DNA of 16,671 nucleotides from Clostridiales bacterium. GTDB lineage: Bacteria > Bacillota > Clostridia > Christensenellales > Aristaeellaceae. The notes under the pieces were generated by a model. That model was not told the DNA's origin, did not search any database, and saw nothing but the letters and a program-made list of their open reading frames with translations. Positions 13,418-16,671 of the stretch are shown here, piece after piece (within the stretch, counting starts at the first letter, position 1; each line of letters opens with the position of its first letter). The translations under genes were made by a program, and so were the position numbers. The stretch spans positions 1 to 16,671 of the forward strand of contig SFFS01000039.1 of the NCBI GenBank assembly GCA_004557805.1. The letters run 5' to 3'.

Positions 13418-13627
13418 TTATAACAGGTCAAGCGGGTCGATGTTCAGTAGTGCGGCAAGGGTTTTAATGTGTTTGCGCGGGATGGGATGCGTTCCGGCCT
13501 CCCAATGGGCAACATGTACTTGCGCATTTGCTTCAGGGTATCCCAGCGCAAGGCCGATAGCCTTTTGCGTCATGCCTGCCGCTTCCCTTGCACGCTTCAA
13601 AATTTCATTCGCTGGCGTTGACTTCAC
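13418..13627 (-). CDS. Small XRE-family helix-turn-helix regulator
   Basis: The 69-residue protein is one Cro/CI-type DNA-binding domain: LKRAREAAGMTQKAIGLALG (10-29) forms the first helices, AQVHVAHWEAGTHPIPRKHI (35-54) holds the recognition helix and the conserved WExG, and TLAALLNIDPLDLL closes it. There is no effector domain. The start is GTG 13625-13627, the only in-frame start before an upstream stop; its binding site is weak, so translation may depend on RNA coming from the membrane-peptide gene 38 bases upstream. The start codon lies just inside the promoter of the antisense RNA on the other strand. It may regulate that promoter or the peptide promoter; this is inference from position. 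Confidence 0.8.
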   Translation of the reverse strand: MKSTPANEILKRAREAAGMTQKAIGLALGYPEANAQVHVAHWEAGTHPIPRKHIKTLAALLNIDPLDLL

Positions 13628-13646
13628 CCCGATTCTATGTTATAAA
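13618..13646 (+). promoter_or_regulatory. Promoter of a short antisense RNA
   Basis: TTGACT (13618-13623) and TATAAA (13641-13646) are 17 bases apart on the plus strand. The predicted start is near 13653. It points toward the 3' end of the membrane-peptide gene, which is on the other strand, and no plus-strand reading frame follows before the terminator. Confidence 0.75.
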
Positions 13647-13652
13647 TGTATC

Positions 13653-13726
13653 TAGCGAGAGGGTTTTAGCAGACGTTAGCCCTCGGGCCGTTCGTCGTCA
13701 GTGTCGCAACCACTGGCGGCTTTTTT
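13653..13726 (+). ncRNA. Predicted small RNA antisense to the membrane-peptide gene
   Basis: A consensus promoter at 13618-13646 and a strong terminator at 13694-13726 define an RNA of about 74 bases. It is complementary to the last 60 or so bases of the 45-residue peptide gene (stop at 13666). This matches the known layout of antitoxin RNAs such as RatA in Bacillus, which pair with the 3' end of a membrane-toxin mRNA. Its existence is inferred from the two signals. Confidence 0.65.
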
Positions 13727-13803
13727 ACGTCCTGCATCCAATCCAGCGCAATGCGTACCGCGATTGCAACCGTCACCAGCAAAACAAGAACCTTTTGCAG
13801 CAT
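13666..13803 (-). CDS. Single-span membrane peptide, candidate type I toxin
   Basis: The 45-residue peptide starts MLQKVLVLLVTVAIAVRIAL, a single membrane span, followed by a polar tail with DWMQDVKKPP and a C-terminal Cys. A near-perfect binding site, GGGAGGTGAT, lies six bases before the ATG (13801-13803), stronger than most in this window and fitting for a tightly regulated small gene. It has its own promoter. An in-frame ATG at 13861-13863 would add 20 residues, but it lies at the predicted transcription start and the added part is hydrophilic. Size, one span and an antisense RNA over the 3' end resemble type I toxins such as Fst and TxpA; I see no clear sequence match to either. A holin-like or stress peptide is the main alternative. 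Confidence 0.65.
   Translation of the reverse strand: MLQKVLVLLVTVAIAVRIALDWMQDVKKPPVVATLTTNGPRANVC
13694..13726 (+). terminator. Plus-strand intrinsic terminator inside the peptide gene
   Basis: Bases 13694-13703 and 13711-13720 pair over ten positions (two G-U) with loop TCGCAAC, followed directly by TTTTTT (13721-13726). It lies on the strand opposite the peptide gene, so it ends an antisense RNA. Confidence 0.85.
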
Positions 13804-13869
13804 TCGGGCATCACCTCCCTTCTGCTTATCGCTCCGGGTTGGCGTCGCCCTCTCGCTGACCATGAGTGG

Positions 13870-13900
13870 ATTATATAACATTATTTTTTAACAGTTCCAA
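13870..13900 (-). promoter_or_regulatory. Promoter of the membrane-peptide gene
   Basis: On the minus strand the -10 is TATAAT (13870-13875). The best -35 is TTGGAA (13895-13900) with a long 19-base spacer, so an activator may be needed. The predicted start near 13863 gives a 60-base leader to the ATG at 13803. Confidence 0.6.
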
Positions 13901-13940
13901 TAACGTTTTGATATTTTCCAAAAAAGCAGGTTCCAATAAC
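13894..13940. repeat. Two direct copies of GTTCCAATAAC upstream of the peptide promoter
   Basis: GTTCCAATAAC occurs at 13894-13904 and 13930-13940, 36 bases apart. The nearer copy contains the putative -35 box of the peptide promoter. Spacing and position fit binding sites for a regulator, possibly the small XRE protein. Confidence 0.6.
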
Positions 13941-14036
13941 AGAAAAATGCCGGTACAGGCTATTGCCCTGCACATTCCTCGCCCCGCCGGCGCTGATGCT
14001 GCACATCCGTTCCTCCGTATATGCATCGCGCCGGAC

Positions 14037-14058
14037 AAAAAGCCGCGCAATGCGCGGC
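14037..14058 (-). terminator. Orphan minus-strand terminator upstream of alaS
   Basis: GCCGCGC (14042-14048), AAT, GCGCGGC (14052-14058), followed on the minus strand by TTTTT (14041-14037). No minus-strand gene lies upstream of it. Apart from this hairpin, I see nothing that can be named in 13941-14100. Confidence 0.6.
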
Positions 14059-14100
14059 AAAAATTATTCGCCGCAAACGCCCGGAAAAGCGCGGCGGGAA

Positions 14101-14130
14101 TTGACAAAATCACCCCTATTGTGCCATAAT
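14101..14130 (+). promoter_or_regulatory. alaS promoter
   Basis: TTGACA (14101-14106) and CATAAT (14125-14130) are 18 bases apart. The predicted start near 14137 is followed at once by AAAGGAG. The leader is too short for a T-box, and no T-box sequence is seen. Confidence 0.85.
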
Positions 14131-14155
14131 GTCACACTGAAAAGGAGTGATACAA

Positions 14156-15958
14156 GTGAAACCTCAGACCGCTGACGAACTGCGCGCAATGTATCTGCGC
14201 TTCTTTGAAAACCACGGACACGCAATCATCCCCAGCGCGTCCATCATTCCCGAGAACGACCCGACCGTTCTGTTCACCACCGCGGGCATGCACCCGCTGG
14301 TACCGTATCTGCTGGGCGCAAAGCACCCCGCCGGCACGCGCCTGACGGACGTGCAGAAGTGCATCCGCACCGGCGATATCGACGAAGTGGGCGACGCTTC
14401 GCATCTGACGTTCTTTGAAATGCTCGGCAACTGGTCGCTGGGCGATTATTTCAAGAAGGAAGCCATTTCGTGGAGCTGGGAATTCCTCACCTCTCCCGAA
14501 TATCTTGGCCTTGACCCGGACAAGCTGGCTTTCTCCGTCTTTGCCGGCGACGATAACGCTCCGCGCGACGACGAGGCGCACGACCTGTGGCGCAGCATGG
14601 GCGTAAAGGAAGATCATATCTTCTATCTGCCCAAGGAGAACAACTGGTGGGGGCCCGCCGGCCAGACCGGCCCCTGCGGCCCGGACACCGAGATGTTCAT
14701 CATCCGCGACGGCGAGCCCTGCGGCCCCGACTGCTCCCCTGCGTGCGACTGCGGCCACTACCTCGAAATCTGGAACGACGTTTTCATGCAGTATAAAAAA
14801 GAAGCCGACGGCTCTCTCGTGCCGCTGGCGCATCCGAACGTCGATACCGGCATGGGTCTTGAGCGCACGCTGTGCGTGCTGACCGGCAAAAAGAGCGTTT
14901 ACGACACCGAGCTGTTTGCGAGCATTCTGGGCAAAATCTCTGAGCTGTCCGGCAAGCAGTACGGCTCCGACGACGAAACCACGCGCGCTTTCCGCGTGAT
15001 CGCGGATCATATGCGCACCTCCACCTTCATGATCGGCGACCCGCGCGGCGTAACGCCGTCGAACGTCGACCAGGGCTATATCCTCCGCCGCCTGATCCGC
15101 CGCGCCGTCCGCTTCGGCCTGAAGCTGGGCATGCCCGCCGGATTCACCGCGGAAGTGGCGAAGGTCATTATCAAGCAGTACGGCCACGTTTATCCGGAGC
15201 TGGTTGAAAACTCCGAGAAGATCTGCCGTGAGCTGGTGCTGGAAGAAGAGCGCTTCGCGCGCACGATCAAGCAGGGCGAACGAGAGTTCGATAAGATTCT
15301 CGAATCGATCGAGAAATACAATCTGCCCAAGATCATCGACTCCAAGCGCGCCTTCAAGCTGTACGACACCTACGGCTTCCCGATCGAAATGACCGTGGAG
15401 CTCGCCAAAGAGCACGGCCTGCCGGTCGACGTGGAAGGCTTCAACGAGCGCTTCAAGGAGCATCAGCAGAAGTCGCACGACGGCGCCGAACAGCGCTTCA
15501 AGGGCGGCCTGGCCGATCACAGCGAGCAGACTACCCGCCTGCACACCGCTACGCATCTGCTGCACGGCGCGCTGCGCAAGGTGTTGGGCACCGAAGTGGG
15601 CCAGAAGGGTTCGAACATCACCGCCGAGCGCCTGCGCTTCGACTTTACCTTCGGCCGCAAGATGACGCCTGAAGAAATCGCCGAGGTGCAGCGGCTGGTG
15701 AACGAGGCCATCCAGGCCGACGTGCCGATCACCTGCGAAGAGATGACCGTGCCCGAAGCGAAGGCTTCCGGCGCGTTGGGCTTCTTTGAAAGCAAATACG
15801 GCGACCGCGTAAAGGTCTATACCATGGGGCCGTACTCCAAGGAAATCTGCGGCGGCCCGCACGCGAGCCATACCGGCGAGCTCGGCTCGTTCAAGATTCT
15901 CAAGGAAGAAAGCTCCTCCGCCGGCGTGCGCCGCATCAAAGCGGTCATCGGCGAATAA
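14156..15958 (+). CDS. alaS: Alanine--tRNA ligase, short form without C-Ala domain
   Basis: The enzyme charges tRNA-Ala and removes wrongly attached Ser or Gly. The 600 residues include the class II catalytic core (PTVLFTTAGMHPLVPYLLG at 36-54, FFEMLGNWSLGDYF at 86-99, NVDTGMGLERT at 228-238), the tRNA-recognition region (GYILRRLIRRAVRFG) and the editing domain, whose zinc ligands are His463, His467 and Cys565 with His569 (CGGPH). The protein ends just after SAGVRRIKAVIGE, where other bacterial enzymes continue for 200 or more residues with a coiled coil and C-Ala. The following DNA does not encode them, so the loss is not a recent frameshift. GTG 14156-14158 is chosen because AAAGGAG lies eight bases before it; a GTG at 14147 overlaps that site. 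Confidence 0.95.
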   Translation: MKPQTADELRAMYLRFFENHGHAIIPSASIIPENDPTVLFTTAGMHPLVPYLLGAKHPAGTRLTDVQKCIRTGDIDEVGDASHLTFFEMLGNWSLGDYFKKEAISWSWEFLTSPEYLGLDPDKLAFSVFAGDDNAPRDDEAHDLWRSMGVKEDHIFYLPKENNWWGPAGQTGPCGPDTEMFIIRDGEPCGPDCSPACDCGHYLEIWNDVFMQYKKEADGSLVPLAHPNVDTGMGLERTLCVLTGKKSVYDTELFASILGKISELSGKQYGSDDETTRAFRVIADHMRTSTFMIGDPRGVTPSNVDQGYILRRLIRRAVRFGLKLGMPAGFTAEVAKVIIKQYGHVYPELVENSEKICRELVLEEERFARTIKQGEREFDKILESIEKYNLPKIIDSKRAFKLYDTYGFPIEMTVELAKEHGLPVDVEGFNERFKEHQQKSHDGAEQRFKGGLADHSEQTTRLHTATHLLHGALRKVLGTEVGQKGSNITAERLRFDFTFGRKMTPEEIAEVQRLVNEAIQADVPITCEEMTVPEAKASGALGFFESKYGDRVKVYTMGPYSKEICGGPHASHTGELGSFKILKEESSSAGVRRIKAVIGE

Positions 15959-16077
15959 CGGAGCGAGCGATAATTCATATCGTATAAAAAAAGGTGCGGC
16001 ATAGTCGGTAGAAATATAGACTGCCCCAGATTGTTCGGACAGTACAAAAAAGCGGCCGTGCGTAGGAATATTCAATT

Positions 16078-16671
16078 TTAGGCAGAGTGGCGCAGCGTCA
16101 GCGGCGCCACTCCTGTTTTTGTCTGAATGCATTCATAATTGTTACATTCTGTTTTCAGAATAGAGAAGAAATTTTCCGCCATTGCATTGTCATATGGATT
16201 TCCTTTTTTTTGACATTGACGGCGTAATGCCATAAGATTGAGTCGGGTTAAAATATCCGGGCGACGTGTATTGAAAACCTTGATCGCTGTGTAGCTGCAG
16301 TTCCGCAGCGACTTTCTTTTTCTCTTTCTTCATCGCCAAACGGATCGTGTCCAGTACCAGACTTACCATCTGACGGAACGCCGTCTTGTAAGCCACAATG
16401 CTATTGTCGTACAGGTCACGGACAGATACAGCACGCCTTCCCGGGTATGGATATACGAAATATCCGTAACCCATTTTGTATTTGTATTGTCTGCCCGGAA
16501 CTGTCGATTCAGCAGGTTGTCATACTTGTGAATCTTCTGGCCGAGATTTGCCCACTTCCTCCTGCGGCGAATCTCTGACAACAGACCATATTTTTTCATT
16601 ACGCGCAGAACAGTTTTGGGATTGCTATGTATCTTCCGGTGTTCCAGCCACAGCCAGACCCGTCTGTAACC
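16078..16671 (-). pseudogene. IS3-family transposase OrfB (rve integrase), broken
   Basis: The minus strand encodes a DDE integrase core: GYRRVWLWLEHRKIHSNPKT at the edge, NTKWVTDISYIH with the first Asp, LHSDQGFQYTSPGYF with the second Asp, and AMAENFFSILKTEC with the Glu about 35 residues later. Three lesions break it. A small deletion near 16417-16419 shifts the frame between YLSV and RDLYDNS. A run of eight T at 16204-16211, one more than the frame needs, shifts it between MSKK and GNPYDNAMAEN. An internal deletion near 16140 joins KTEC to NNYECIQTKTGVAPLTLRHS, losing about 20 residues. The stop is TAA at 16078-16080. The element cannot make a working transposase alone. Confidence 0.88.
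16085..16120 (+). terminator. Plus-strand terminator-like hairpin in the IS end
   Basis: GAGTGGCGC (16085-16093) and GCGCCACTC (16104-16112) pair perfectly over nine bases. CTG and TTTTT (16116-16120) follow on the plus strand. It lies within the last codons of the transposase on the other strand and could stop alaS transcripts, for which no nearer terminator is seen. Confidence 0.55.

Larger units (their letters stand above)
13654..13857. repeat. Inverted pair of AGCGAGAGGG at the starts of two convergent transcripts
   Basis: AGCGAGAGGG at 13654-13663 (plus) is the predicted 5' end of the antisense RNA. The same ten bases on the minus strand at 13848-13857 lie just inside the predicted 5' end of the peptide mRNA. 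The two RNAs thus start alike. A shared regulator site or shared RNA stability element are both possible. Confidence 0.6.
16017..16671 (-). mobile_element. IS3-family insertion sequence, right part only, degraded
   Basis: The element enters from the right edge and ends near 16017, where TAGACTGCCCC resembles the terminal inverted repeat of IS3-group elements. The other end is outside the window, so neither the repeat pair nor a target duplication can be checked. It lies 58 bases behind alaS. Confidence 0.75.

Noticed and set aside
13661..13690. Possible terminator for the membrane-peptide mRNA on the minus strand (GAGGG and CCCTC)
   Set aside because: The loop is large, the stem has five pairs and no U-run follows.
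14132..16132. Open frame of 666 codons on the minus strand
   Set aside because: It is antisense to alaS and runs across the IS boundary; alaS itself is certain.
1..16671. CRISPR arrays, tRNA or rRNA genes
   Set aside because: No regularly spaced repeat series, tRNA cloverleaf or rRNA sequence was found by eye on either strand.

Overview
The window looks like chromosomal DNA from a GC-rich member of the Clostridia (Bacillota), probably a gut or rumen anaerobe. The reasons are a glmS ribozyme, strong AGGAGG-type ribosome binding sites, many GTG starts, sigma-A promoters, an MerR/flavoprotein pair, a Cys/His-rich secreted repeat protein, and a Tet(M)-like GTPase of a type common in gut Clostridia. 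No phylogenetic test could be run, so this placement is inference.

Left part (1-4100, all genes on the minus strand). A small membrane protein gene and a MerR regulator read toward a secreted FMN-binding flavoprotein that runs off the left edge. The flavoprotein promoter has the 19-bp spacer and central dyad of an MerR-activated promoter. Next come a secreted Cys/His-rich repeat protein whose signal peptide is cut off by an in-frame TGA, and a TetR regulator with its own promoter. This block lies between two copies of the glmM 3' end plus terminator (1722-1845 and 4070-4190). A decayed copy of the small membrane gene also sits next to the intact glmM. The block therefore carries the marks of a segmental duplication.

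Middle part (4110-10825, minus strand). glmS, a GlmU-like hexapeptide acyltransferase and glmM form one operon for amino-sugar and cell-wall precursor synthesis. It starts from a promoter at 8316-8344, carries a glmS ribozyme in the leader (8104-8249) and ends at a strong terminator. Upstream, a Tet(M)/EF-G-like GTPase gene overlaps a YgjP-type metallopeptidase gene by four bases.

Right part (10870-16671). A tight plus-strand operon encodes a homocysteine S-methyltransferase domain protein, a small DUF7662-like protein, a membrane-anchored unknown, a GNAT acetyltransferase and a small pyrophosphatase-like protein. After it comes a compact cassette at 13418-13940: a small XRE regulator, a 45-residue single-span membrane peptide, and on the opposite strand a promoter and terminator that define a roughly 74-nt RNA antisense to the 3' end of the peptide gene. 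This has the layout of a type I toxin-antitoxin system and is the most interesting candidate in the window. A complete but short alaS lacking the C-Ala domain follows, then the decayed end of an IS3-family element that runs off the right edge.
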